Shown piece after piece: positions 44,103 through 53,400 of a stretch of DNA of 64,000 nt. The translations under genes were made by a program, and so were the position numbers. The DNA lies in the NCBI RefSeq assembly GCF_000422965.1, contig NZ_AUHB01000002.1, positions 248,001-312,000 of the forward strand, given 5' to 3'. How positions within the stretch are numbered: the first letter of the stretch is position 1; every line of letters begins with the position of its first letter. The notes beneath the pieces are model-generated. The model saw nothing but the letters and a program-made list of their open reading frames with translations, searched no databases and was not told the origin of the DNA. The stretch comes from Pleomorphomonas oryzae DSM 16300 (lineage in GTDB: Bacteria; Pseudomonadota; Alphaproteobacteria; Rhizobiales; Pleomorphomonadaceae).

Positions 44103-45461
44103 CTAGACCGATGCTGCCTGCGTCCGGCCGGCGATGAGGTCGCGATACCAGATGGCCGATGACTTGGGGATGCGTGCCTGCGTCTCGTAGTCGACGTAGA
44201 CCACGCCGAAGCGCTTGGCATAGCCGTGTGACCATTCGAAATTGTCCATCAGCGACCAGACGAAATAACCGTCGACGCGGATGCCCTTGTCGCGCGCATC
44301 GGCCAGCGTGGTGAGATGTTTTTCGAGATAGTCGATGCGGCCGGGATCGTCGCATTTACCGTTGACGAGTTCGTCGTATTGGGCGCAGCCGTTCTCGGCG
44401 ATGTAGATCGGCGGCAGCTTGTAGCGCGCATTGAGGTCGGTGAGCAGACGGTCGAGGGCAGGGGCATAGATTTCCCACCCCATGGCAGTCCGGGGCACAT
44501 TCTCCGCCTGCACCGAGCGGGCACGCGGGTAAGGCAGAGCTGGGTCGGCAATGATGCGTTCCGGCGCGTAGAAATTGAGACCGAGGAAGTCGATGGGCGT
44601 CGAGATGATCTTGAGATCGTCCGTTTCGATCGTCGGCATGATCGGGCCGAACGCGTCCATTACCTCGGCCGGATATTGCCCCAGAAACACCGGATCCATG
44701 AAGACGCCGTCGTGAAAGGCCCGATAGCGTTCGGTGGCAGCGATATCGGCAGGGCGGTCGGTGACGGGATAAAGCGCCTTGGCGTTGTAGACGATACCGG
44801 CCGGCAGATCGGCGCGGCGCGCCTTGATGGCCTGCATGGCAAGGCCATGCGCGAGATTCAACGTATGAATGGCAGCCAGCGCCGCCGTCAGATTGCGCTC
44901 ACCGGGCGCATGCTCGCCGATCAGATAGGATAGGTGGCCAGAGCACCATGGTTCGTTGAGGGTCATGATGCCGGAAAGGCGGTCGCCGAGGCGAGCCATC
45001 ACCACGTCGGTATACTCGGCGAAGGCATAGGCAGTATCGCGGGCACACCAGCCGCCACGTCCGTGCTGCTCGATCGGCAGATCCCAGTGGTAGAGGGTGG
45101 CGTAGGGTTTGATCTCGGCTTTCAGCAGCTCGTCGACCAGCCGGTCGTAAAAGTCGATACCCTTTTCATTGACCGGACCACGACCGTCGGGGATGACGCG
45201 CGGCCATGCGATCGAGAAGCGGTAGGCGTCGGCCGATAGAGCCCTCAGCAGTCGGACGTCCTCGGGCATGCGGTGGTAGTGATCGCAGGCGATGTCGCCG
45301 CTGTCGCCATTTCTGACGCGACCTGGAATGCGTGAGAAGGCATCCCATATGCTTGGCTTGCGACCGTCCTCGTCATGAGCGCCTTCGATCTGGTAGGCGG
45401 CGGTGGCATAGCCGAACACAAAGTCGCGGGAAAAACGTTTCGAAAGCGCAATATCGGGCAT
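44103..45461 (-). CDS. GH1-family beta-glucosidase
   Basis: 452 residues, normal for GH1; GAGGAGGAG precedes the ATG. Complete (beta/alpha)8 signatures: N-terminal FVFGYATAAYQIEGAHDEDG, acid/base E170 in TLNEPWC, nucleophile E356 in YIAENGC, and aglycone-side WSLMDNFEWSHGYAKRFGVV. No signal peptide, so it is cytosolic and acts on imported beta-glucosides or related disaccharides. No transporter is adjacent; the gene is divergent from the AI-2E family gene. Confidence 0.95.
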   Translation of the reverse strand: MPDIALSKRFSRDFVFGYATAAYQIEGAHDEDGRKPSIWDAFSRIPGRVRNGDSGDIACDHYHRMPEDVRLLRALSADAYRFSIAWPRVIPDGRGPVNEKGIDFYDRLVDELLKAEIKPYATLYHWDLPIEQHGRGGWCARDTAYAFAEYTDVVMARLGDRLSGIMTLNEPWCSGHLSYLIGEHAPGERNLTAALAAIHTLNLAHGLAMQAIKARRADLPAGIVYNAKALYPVTDRPADIAATERYRAFHDGVFMDPVFLGQYPAEVMDAFGPIMPTIETDDLKIISTPIDFLGLNFYAPERIIADPALPYPRARSVQAENVPRTAMGWEIYAPALDRLLTDLNARYKLPPIYIAENGCAQYDELVNGKCDDPGRIDYLEKHLTTLADARDKGIRVDGYFVWSLMDNFEWSHGYAKRFGVVYVDYETQARIPKSSAIWYRDLIAGRTQAASV

Positions 45462-45590
45462 CTGGCGGCTCCTCCTCGATCATAAGGCATTGCCATGAAT
45501 CGGTTCACCCCGGAAGCCCCCATTGTTTCTTTTTGCGTTCGTTGGCAATGGGCTGTATTTGGGCTGCATTGATGGAGATGACCACGGCCG

Positions 45591-46607
45591 ATGGACAAGC
45601 TTGCTTCCTGCAACTGGGTAAAGATTGCGTCCTATCTGATCGTTGGCATCGCTCTCTTGCTCTGCCTTGAAATGGGTCTGCTCGCAGGCCTCTTGGCCGG
45701 TCTGCTCGTTCACGAGACGGCGGTCAGCGCAGCGCCCTGGCTGCGCAACCGTACGGGTTGGACGCAGCAGATGGGCAAGGCGGTGGCGCTCATTGTCATC
45801 GTTGCGGCTATTTCACTCGGCATCACCGGCGCCATCGTGGCTGCCAGTTCGCTGTTCACCAACGGCTCGGAAGGTCTGTTCGCCCTCATCCAGAAGATGG
45901 CGCAGGTCCTGGAGACCGGCCGTACTTATCTGCCGCCATGGATCGGCGACTATCTTCCCGTCAACACCGATGAACTGCGGCGGCAGGCGGTAAAATTCCT
46001 CCAGGACAACGCCTGGGAGCTGCAGCGCTTCGGTCAGGACGTCGGGCGCATCCTCGTCTACATCCTGTTCGGCATCATCATCGGCTCGCTGGTCCTCTTC
46101 CGGAAGCCACCGGAAAAGCCGCACGGGCCGCTGGCTGTCGAACTGATCGAGCGTGTGCGTCGCCTGACGCTGTCCTTCCGCCGGGTCGTCTTCGCGCAGT
46201 TCCGAATCTCTCTGCTCAACACGACGCTGACGGCCATCTTCCTGTTCGGCCTTGACCCGCTGATCGGCGTCAAGCTGCCGTTCCTGAAGACCATGATCGC
46301 CGTCACCTTCATCGTCGGCATGCTGCCGGTGATTGGCAACGTCATCTCCAACACGGTCATTTTCATCGTCAGCCTGGGCGTGTCGGCCCCGGCGGCGATC
46401 GCCGCGCTTCTCTTCCTGATCGGCATTCACAAACTGGAATATTTCGTCAACGCCCGCATCATCGGCACCCAGATCAACTCGCGCGCCTGGGAGATGCTGA
46501 CCGTGATGCTCGCCATGGAGGCGACCTTCGGTGTGCCGGGACTGATCGCGGCGCCGATCTTTTACGCCTACGTCAAGGAAGAGTTGTTGGCCAACGGCCT
46601 GATCTAG
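45591..46607 (+). CDS. AI-2E family (PF01594-type) membrane transporter
   Basis: 338 residues. An N-terminal hydrophobic block (KIASYLIVGIALLLCLEMGLL region), a central amphipathic part (about 95-170) and a C-terminal membrane block with the family pattern IAVTFIVGMLPVIGNVISN and AIAALLFLIGIHKLEYFVNA. Members include TqsA, an AI-2 exporter, and Na+/H+ antiporters; substrate not predictable. A palindromic repeat starts right after its stop codon. Confidence 0.85.
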   Translation: MDKLASCNWVKIASYLIVGIALLLCLEMGLLAGLLAGLLVHETAVSAAPWLRNRTGWTQQMGKAVALIVIVAAISLGITGAIVAASSLFTNGSEGLFALIQKMAQVLETGRTYLPPWIGDYLPVNTDELRRQAVKFLQDNAWELQRFGQDVGRILVYILFGIIIGSLVLFRKPPEKPHGPLAVELIERVRRLTLSFRRVVFAQFRISLLNTTLTAIFLFGLDPLIGVKLPFLKTMIAVTFIVGMLPVIGNVISNTVIFIVSLGVSAPAAIAALLFLIGIHKLEYFVNARIIGTQINSRAWEMLTVMLAMEATFGVPGLIAAPIFYAYVKEELLANGLI

Positions 46608-46624
46608 CATCGGGCCGAAAAGTG

Positions 46625-46651
46625 GCATCCGGTTTTCGGAAAATCCGATGC
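46625..46651. repeat. Rhizobiales-type palindromic intergenic repeat
   Basis: GCATCCGGTTTTC and GAAAATCCGATGC are imperfect inverted arms (46625-46651), preceded by GGGCCGAAAAGTG. The block resembles the widespread CGAAAAGTGG...CCGGTTTTCGG palindromes of rhizobial genomes. Only one copy was noticed in the window. Confidence 0.5.
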
Positions 46652-46690
46652 GACAAACGAGATCGTTCCCAGGCTTGCGCCCTTTTGGAG

Positions 46691-46718
46691 ATCGTTATAA
46701 CCTCGAAGGTATAACGAT
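46691..46718 (+). promoter_or_regulatory. ModE-like operator upstream of modA
   Basis: ATCGTTATA (46691-46699) and TATAACGAT (46710-46718) are perfect 9-base arms, closely matching the known CGTTATA...TATAACG molybdate-repressor site. It lies 16 bases before the modA start, placed to block transcription when molybdate is plentiful. No modE gene is in the window. Confidence 0.8.
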
Positions 46719-46734
46719 CAGATGGGAACCTTCC

Positions 46735-47499
46735 ATGAAAAAGTCGCTCGCCCTCGTCGCCGCGCTAGCGCTCGGCCTTTTGACCTCGGCTGCCTCCGCG
46801 GCGGACCAGATCCGCATCTTCGCCGCCGCTTCCGTAGCGCCATCGCTTCAGAAGATCGCCGACACCTACAAGGCCGGCAAGGATGTCGAGGTGCTGATCA
46901 CGCCAGCCGCGTCCGGTGCGCTGGCCAAGCAGATCGAAGCCGGCGCCCCTGTTGATATTTTCATCTCGGCCGACCTCAAGTGGATGACCTACGTCGAGGG
47001 CAAGGGCCTGATGAAAGAGGGCAGCAGCTTCAATCTCCTCGGCAACTCGCTGGTGTTGGTAGCTGCCAAGGACGACAAGGTCGCCGTCGACTTCTCCGAC
47101 AAGGCGTCGCTGCCCACCGTCCTCGGTCAGGAGCGTCTTGCCGTCGGTGAGGCCAAGAGCGTGCCGGCGGGCGCCTATGCCGAAGAGGCGCTGAAGTCGC
47201 TCGGCCTCTACGATGCGGTGTCCCAGCGTTTTGCCCCAGCCGAAAATGTCCGCGTCGCCCTGCAAATGGTCGCTCGCGGCGAGGCCAAGCTCGGCATCGT
47301 CTACGGGACCGATGCCGCCGCCGAGCCGGGAGTGGCCGTTGTTGCCACCTTCCCGGAGACCAGCCATCAAGCGATCGTTTACCCGATCGGCCTGACCAAG
47401 AATGCCGGTCAGGCTGCCGCCGATTTCGTGGCCTATCTCAAGGGGGCGGAGGCCGAGGCGGTGTTTTCGGCCGCCGGCTTCGCCAAGCCGGCTCAATAA
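46735..47499 (+). CDS. modA: Molybdate-binding periplasmic protein ModA
   Basis: 254 residues from the ATG at 46735; the frame upstream includes the operator and repeat. Signal peptide 1-23 (MKKSLALVAALALGLL start, cleavage after ASA). ModA features: IRIFAAASVAPSLQKIA, ITPAASGALAKQIEAGAPVD and DIFISADLKWMTYV, with oxyanion contacts in the ASxA/S-type loops; LAVGEAKSVPAGAYAEEAL follows. Captures molybdate for ModB/ModC. First gene of modABC; the gap to modB is 104 bases. Confidence 0.95.
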   Translation: MKKSLALVAALALGLLTSAASAADQIRIFAAASVAPSLQKIADTYKAGKDVEVLITPAASGALAKQIEAGAPVDIFISADLKWMTYVEGKGLMKEGSSFNLLGNSLVLVAAKDDKVAVDFSDKASLPTVLGQERLAVGEAKSVPAGAYAEEALKSLGLYDAVSQRFAPAENVRVALQMVARGEAKLGIVYGTDAAAEPGVAVVATFPETSHQAIVYPIGLTKNAGQAAADFVAYLKGAEAEAVFSAAGFAKPAQ

Positions 47500-47603
47500 G
47501 CGATCCAGGGCGGCCGCACCGCTGGCCGCCTACCGCATTCTTTGCGATGAACAGTCGAAGATGACCACTTGCCGGCCCGGTGCCGATCGAACACTGTAAG
47601 CCG

Positions 47604-48293
47604 ATGCCGGACCTTTCTCCCGACGCCTGGATTGCCATTGCCCTGAGCTTCAAGGTTGCCGCCATGGCGACGCTGTGGGGCGTCCCCGTGTCTACCGTGC
47701 TGGCATTGATCCTGGCGCGCGGGCGGTTTCCCGGCAAGGCGTTGTTCGACGGGATCATTCACCTGCCTCTGGTGCTGCCGCCGGTGGTCACCGGTTATGT
47801 GCTTCTGCTGCTTCTCGGCCGCAAGGGGCCGCTCGGCGCCTTTCTCGACCAGCATTTCGGCATCGTCTTCGCCTTCCGCTGGACCGGCGCCGTCGTCGCC
47901 GCTGTCGTCATGTCGCTGCCGATCATCGTCCGGGCGATCCGGCTGTCCATCGAGGCGGTCGACGCCCGCCTCGAACAGGCGTCCGGCACGCTGGGCGCCG
48001 GCCCGGTCTCCACCTTCTTCCTGGTGACGCTGCCGCTGTCGTTGCCAGGCGTTCTCGTCGGGGCGACGCTGGGGTTCGCCAAGGCGCTCGGCGAATTCGG
48101 AGCCACCATCACTTTCGTGTCCAATATTCCCGGTGAGACGCGCACCATCGCGTCCGCCATCTACACCGCCAGCCAGAGCCCGGAAGGCGACGGCGAAGCG
48201 CTTCTCCTGTCGGTGATCGCTGCCGGGATCGGTCTTGCTGCGCTGATTGCGTCGGAGATCATCGCCCGCTGGTTCAGGAGAACGTCCTCGTGA
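47604..48293 (+). CDS. modB: Molybdate ABC transporter permease ModB
   Basis: 229 residues from the ATG at 47604; an upstream in-frame start (47580) is less likely. About five membrane helices. EAA loop: EQASGTLGAGPVSTFFLVTLPLSLPG-type, visible as LEQASGTLGAG near residue 130, with FAKALGEFGATITFVSNIPG afterwards, which is typical for ModB. Overlaps modC as GTGA, indicating coupling. Confidence 0.94.
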   Translation: MPDLSPDAWIAIALSFKVAAMATLWGVPVSTVLALILARGRFPGKALFDGIIHLPLVLPPVVTGYVLLLLLGRKGPLGAFLDQHFGIVFAFRWTGAVVAAVVMSLPIIVRAIRLSIEAVDARLEQASGTLGAGPVSTFFLVTLPLSLPGVLVGATLGFAKALGEFGATITFVSNIPGETRTIASAIYTASQSPEGDGEALLLSVIAAGIGLAALIASEIIARWFRRTSS

Positions 48294-49354
48294 TCGACGT
48301 GGAGATCCGCCAGCGTATCGGTGACTTCCAGCTCGACGTCGGATTTTCCGGCCACGGCGGCATTACGGCTCTGTTCGGTCCTTCCGGGTCTGGCAAGTCA
48401 TCGATCATAAAGGTGATTGCTGGCCTGACACGACTGCGTGCCGGCCGCGTGGTGCTCGACGGTTCAGTGCTCGCCGAAGGCGGCGGGCGGCATACGCCGC
48501 CGCACCGCCGTCGTATCGGCGTGGTATTTCAGGAAGCGCGGCTGTTTCCGCATCTCTCCGTCCGAAACAACCTCCGTTACGGCCGGCTATTCACGCCGAG
48601 GGGGGAAGGTCGCATCGCGGAAGCGCCGGTAATCGACACGCTCGGCATCGGCCATTTGCTCGATCGCCACCCGGCGACGCTCAGCGGTGGCGAGCAGCAG
48701 CGCGTTGCCATCGGCCGGGCGCTGCTCGCCTCGCCACGCCTGCTGCTGATGGACGAGCCGCTGGCGTCGCTGGATACCGCCCGGCGTCTTGAAATCCTGC
48801 CGCTCATCGAAACCCTGCGTGACGAGTTCGGCATCCCCATCGTCTATGTCAGCCACGCTGTCGAGGAGGTGGCACGGCTGGCCGCAAAGGTGGTGGTGCT
48901 TGAGGCGGGCAGGGTGGCCCGCGAGGGCGCGCCGGCCGACGTGTTCCGTGTCGCCGCCGATCGCTTCGAGGTCGTGTCGGTGGTCGAAGGCCGGCTAGGC
49001 AAGCCGAATGACGCGTTCCAGCTGACTCCGGTCGAAACGCCTGCCGGCATCGTCTGGCTGACCGGTATCATCCGGCCTGAAGGGCGAACGGCGCACGTGC
49101 TGGTGCGCGCCATCGATGTCGCGCTTGCCACTCGTCGGCCGGAGAGCGTCTCCATCCGCACCGTGCTTGCCGGTACGATCGCCGGCGTTCCGGAGGGGCC
49201 TGGCCCCAGCGTCACCATCGATGTGACGCTCGACGGCGGCGGCCGTCTTGCCGCTTCGCTTACCCGAGCGTCGGTGGCCGAACTTGAACTCATGCCGGGC
49301 CGGCGAGTGTTCGCTTTGGTAAAGTCGGTGGCGCTCGACGAGCGGCCAGTTTGA
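48290..49354 (+). CDS. modC: Molybdate ABC transporter ATPase ModC
   Basis: 354 residues from the GTG at 48290. Walker A GPSGSGKSS (30-38), signature LSGGEQQRVAIGRALL, Walker B LLLMDEPLASLD, switch VYVSHAVEEV. The C-terminal part (about 285-354) is a molybdate-binding TOBE domain (SVSIRTVLAGTIAGVPEG), which distinguishes ModC from sulfate or iron ATPases. Drives ModB at the membrane. Ends the modABC operon. Confidence 0.95.
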   Translation: MIDVEIRQRIGDFQLDVGFSGHGGITALFGPSGSGKSSIIKVIAGLTRLRAGRVVLDGSVLAEGGGRHTPPHRRRIGVVFQEARLFPHLSVRNNLRYGRLFTPRGEGRIAEAPVIDTLGIGHLLDRHPATLSGGEQQRVAIGRALLASPRLLLMDEPLASLDTARRLEILPLIETLRDEFGIPIVYVSHAVEEVARLAAKVVVLEAGRVAREGAPADVFRVAADRFEVVSVVEGRLGKPNDAFQLTPVETPAGIVWLTGIIRPEGRTAHVLVRAIDVALATRRPESVSIRTVLAGTIAGVPEGPGPSVTIDVTLDGGGRLAASLTRASVAELELMPGRRVFALVKSVALDERPV

Positions 49355-49458
49355 TCTTCCGCCCTACGGCCGGCTTCATCTGAATGCTTTAGCCCCTTTC
49401 CTCCGGAGGCGGGCCAAGCTAACTAGCGTCCAGCAAAATACCGACGAGGTTTCCGACC

Positions 49459-50328
49459 ATGGCTGACGCTCACAAGCGGACCCACATTCTCACGCTCTCC
49501 TGCGCCGATCGTCCGCGCATTGTCGCCTCGGTCACCACCATCCTCGCCGGCGTTGGCGGCAACATCGCCGAAAGCGCCCAGTTCTGGGATCGGGTCACCA
49601 ACCGCTTCTTCATGCGCATCGCTTTCGAGACGCCGGCCACCCTCAGTGCTGACACGATCCGCGCCGCGCTGTCGGAAACCATCGAGACCTTCGGAATGAC
49701 CGTCGATCTGGTCGACGCCGCCCGCACGCCGAAGATCGTCATCATGGTGTCGAAGTTCGATCACTGCCTGCAGCACCTGATGTATCAGATCCGCGTCGGC
49801 TGGCTGAAGGCGGAGGTCGCTGCCATCATATCCAACCACGAAGACAGCCGCGCTTTCGCCGAGGCCCAGGGCATTCCCTATTATTATTGGCCGGTCGACA
49901 AGGACAAGTCGAACAAGGCCGAGCAGGAGGCGAGGGTGGTCGCGCTCGTCGAGGAAACCGGCGCCGAACTGGTCGTGCTTGCCCGCTACATGCAGGTGCT
50001 GTCCGACAAGCTGTCGTCGTCGCTATTCGGCAAGATCATCAACATCCACCACTCGTTCCTGCCCTCCTTCAAGGGGGCTCGGCCCTATCACCAGGCGCAT
50101 GAGCGTGGCGTCAAGCTGATCGGCGCCACCGCCCATTACGTCACGCCCGACCTCGACGAAGGCCCGATCATCGAGCAGGAGACCTCGCGCGTCACCCATG
50201 CCCTTTCCGCCGAGGACCTGGTGGCCGTCGGCCGCGACAACGAGTCGCGCGTGCTGGCCCGGGCGGTAAAACTGCACCTTGAGGCGCGCGTGCTGATGCA
50301 CGGCAAGAAGACCATCGTCTTCGCCTGA
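49459..50328 (+). CDS. purU: Formyltetrahydrofolate deformylase
   Basis: Hydrolyses 10-formyl-THF to formate and THF, balancing the one-carbon pool and feeding formate to purine synthesis. 289 residues; an N-terminal ACT domain (about 1-85, LTLSCADRPRIVASVTT) and the formyltransferase fold (IVIMVSKFDHCLQHLMYQ, NIHHSFLPSFKGARPYHQA with the catalytic His, VTPDLDEGPIIEQE with the catalytic Asp). Stands alone. In some soil bacteria PurU supports methylated-compound growth; here no such genes are near. Confidence 0.95.
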   Translation: MADAHKRTHILTLSCADRPRIVASVTTILAGVGGNIAESAQFWDRVTNRFFMRIAFETPATLSADTIRAALSETIETFGMTVDLVDAARTPKIVIMVSKFDHCLQHLMYQIRVGWLKAEVAAIISNHEDSRAFAEAQGIPYYYWPVDKDKSNKAEQEARVVALVEETGAELVVLARYMQVLSDKLSSSLFGKIINIHHSFLPSFKGARPYHQAHERGVKLIGATAHYVTPDLDEGPIIEQETSRVTHALSAEDLVAVGRDNESRVLARAVKLHLEARVLMHGKKTIVFA

Positions 50329-50410
50329 CGGACATACGCCGGCGGTCGCGGAAACCCCTATTTTGCACGACGTTAAGCGTTGTTTCACGTCGGGCCCATA
50401 AAGTCGCCCC

Positions 50411-53400
50411 ATGCTCATCTCATGGCATGGAGCTGGGGTGCTGAAAGGCCTGATCCCTAAAGGCCGCGTCGGACTATTTGCGGGCTGTTGTCTGCTATAC
50501 GCCGGACTGTCGACATTGATGATCGCGGTCGTGGTGATGGCCGGCGTGCGGACACCCGTCTGGCCGGCCGACGCCGTTATTGTTGCCCTGCTCGCCAGCC
50601 GGTCGACTGAAGATCGCGTGGCCGGTGTTGCTGGCGCTCTCTTCGGTTGGCTGTTGTTCGCCTGGTATCACGGCGGCGAGCCATCCTTTCTTGTCGCTTT
50701 CTTCTGTCTGACCGGCGTTACGATCGGCCTCGGTCTGGTCATGATCGACCTTGTCGGCGCATGGACCAAAGACTCCCATAACGAGGGCCTGTTCGAAGTT
50801 GCCGTTGCGCTGGCAGCAACGGTCGCCGCTCCCACAACCAGCCTTGCCATCGCTCTGGCACTCTCGACGTCTGGGCTTGTCCCAAAGACACCGATGCCGC
50901 TCAATGTCTGGTGGGCCGGGGCCACGGCCGGCTTTGCCATTTTTTTGCCGGCCTTGCTCTATCTGCAGCGAGATCCCGTACGGCAGGGCCGCCGACCGGC
51001 CTGGCTGACGCAAGGTATGTTCGCTCTGATGCTCGTCCTGTTCTCGGCCGGTGCGCTGGCGGCGACCAGGACGTTGCCGGAGCCGGTGGTGTTCTTCGTG
51101 GTGCCGTTGCTACTGGCGAGCTTTGTCTTGCGGCCCATCGATATGTCCATTCTCTCGGGCAGCGTCTGGTTTGCGACGATGATGGCCACCTACGGCATGG
51201 CCGACATGCGGCAGACACCACTGCTGATGCCGCTTGGCGTCGCTGTCGGTACGCTGCTGCCGATTGCCACCTGCGTGCTTCTTGATCGCCTGCGCCAGCG
51301 CGAGCGCGATCTTGCCGAAAGCGAGAACTTGTTTCGCCGGTCAATGGACGATGCCAGCATTGGCGTGACGATCATCGGCGGCGAAGGTCAATATCTGAAG
51401 GTCAACGCGGCCTTCTGTTCAATGACCGGTTATAGCGAGGACGAGCTCGTCGGGCGCAACTTCAAAGATATCACCCACGAGGGAGACCGAGAGGAGCTGG
51501 ACAGCTTTCGCAAAGGCATCCTCGACGGTACCGTTCGCAACTTTAAGGCGGAAAAGCGCTACGTTCGCAAGTCGGGCGAGGTGTTTTGGGCGGAAGTCTC
51601 CGTCATTGTCGTCTGTGATCCTGCGACCGGCCAGCCCGACCGACTGATTACTCAGGTCGAAGACATCGACCTCAAGAAGCGCACGCTTGAGGCCATCGCC
51701 GAAAGCGAGAGTCGTTGGGCCTTCGCGCTCGAGAACGGCCAGCAGGGTGTGTGGGATGTCGATAAGCCTGGTGGTCGGCTTTACACGTCCCCCACTTGGA
51801 AGCGCATGCTCGGTTATGAGCCGGAAGACGTGTCGATCGATGGCGGCGACGCCTGGTTGGAGCTGATGCATCCCGACGACCAGGCCAAGTTCATCGCTGC
51901 TAACGATGCACATGAGCGCGGTGAGACGGATTGGCTCGAAGCCGAATTCCGCCTTCGCCACAAGGATGGCCATTGGGTCTGGATTCTTGATCGGGGCAAG
52001 GTTATTTCCCGCGATGCCGACGGTCGGCCGTTGCGCATTATTGGCACGCATACCGATATCTCACGCAACAAGGCGGCAGAGCGCGAAATCCAGCTTCTTG
52101 AGGAGCGTGTGCGCCTTGCCGTCGAAGCCGGCGGCATCGGCCTCTGGAGCATCGATCTCGCGACCGGTGTTGCCACTTGGAATGGCGAGAGTTTTGGCCG
52201 TATGGCCACCGAGATTAATGGTCAACGCTCACTGGAGTGGCTGCGGTTTGTTCATCCCGAGGATCGAGCGAGCCTGTCGGAGATGCTGCACCAGGCGGCT
52301 CTCGATCCTGAAGTCCGGGTCAACACCACCTGCCGCCTGCTCAGCCCGACCCGCGGTGTGGTGCATATTCGAGTGCTTGCCGATCAGGTGACTTTGTCGA
52401 ACGGCGACCGGCTGTTGCTCGGCACTGCGTGGGACATTAGCGAGCAGATAAGTTCGGCCCAGGCGCTCCGCGACGAAAAGGAGCGCCTTCGGACGACACT
52501 ACATGCCATCTCTGACGGCGTGATCGCCACGGATGCCGACGGTCTCGTCACGCTGATCAACCCCGCTGCCCAGCGCATGACAGGCCTTTCCGAAGTCGAA
52601 GCCTGCGGCCATCCGATCGAGGAAGTGTTCCAGGCTGTCCACGACGACAGCGGCCGTCCAGCGGCCTCCTGCGTGCGCCAAGTGCTCGAAACCAACGCGC
52701 CAGTGGAGCGGCTCGGAACGCAGGTCATCGATGTGCGCTGCCGCGACATACACTATATCCGCGAGGCGGCTGCGCCGATCGCAGCTGCGGCCGACGGTCG
52801 AGCCGGCGCCGTCCTGGTCTTCCAGGATGTATCCGCCGAACGCTCCATGCAGCAGTCCCTTGCCCACGCTGCCACCCACGACGATCTGACTGGTCTTGCC
52901 AATCGCCGCCATTTCGAGACGCGCATTCAGGGCATGATCGCAGACGCGCGTGACAATGACAGCCGGCATGGTCTGCTGTTTATTGACCTCGACCGCTTCA
53001 AGATCGTCAACGACACGGCGGGGCATTTGGCAGGCGATGCCCTTCTGCAGGAAGTTGCGCGCACCATGCGGTCGATCGTCCCGATCAGCGACTGTCTGGC
53101 TCGGCTGGGCGGTGACGAGTTCGCCGTGTTGATCGAGAACTGCGATCGCCAGTTCGCGGCTTTCGTGGGCGAGAAACTGATCGCTGCCATCGCCGCCATC
53201 CGCTTTGCTTGGGGCAGCAAGATTTACGAGATCGGCGCCAGCGCCGGCGTATCCCAGGTGGATGCGACCACCGCCGGCGTCGAGGCGGTGCTGGCCGAGG
53301 CCGACGTCGCCTGCTACGCCGCCAAGGCGGCCGGCCGCGGCCGCGTTTCGGTGTTCCTGCAGGATACAGGTGAAGCGCGGCGGCATATGAGCGATTTTCG

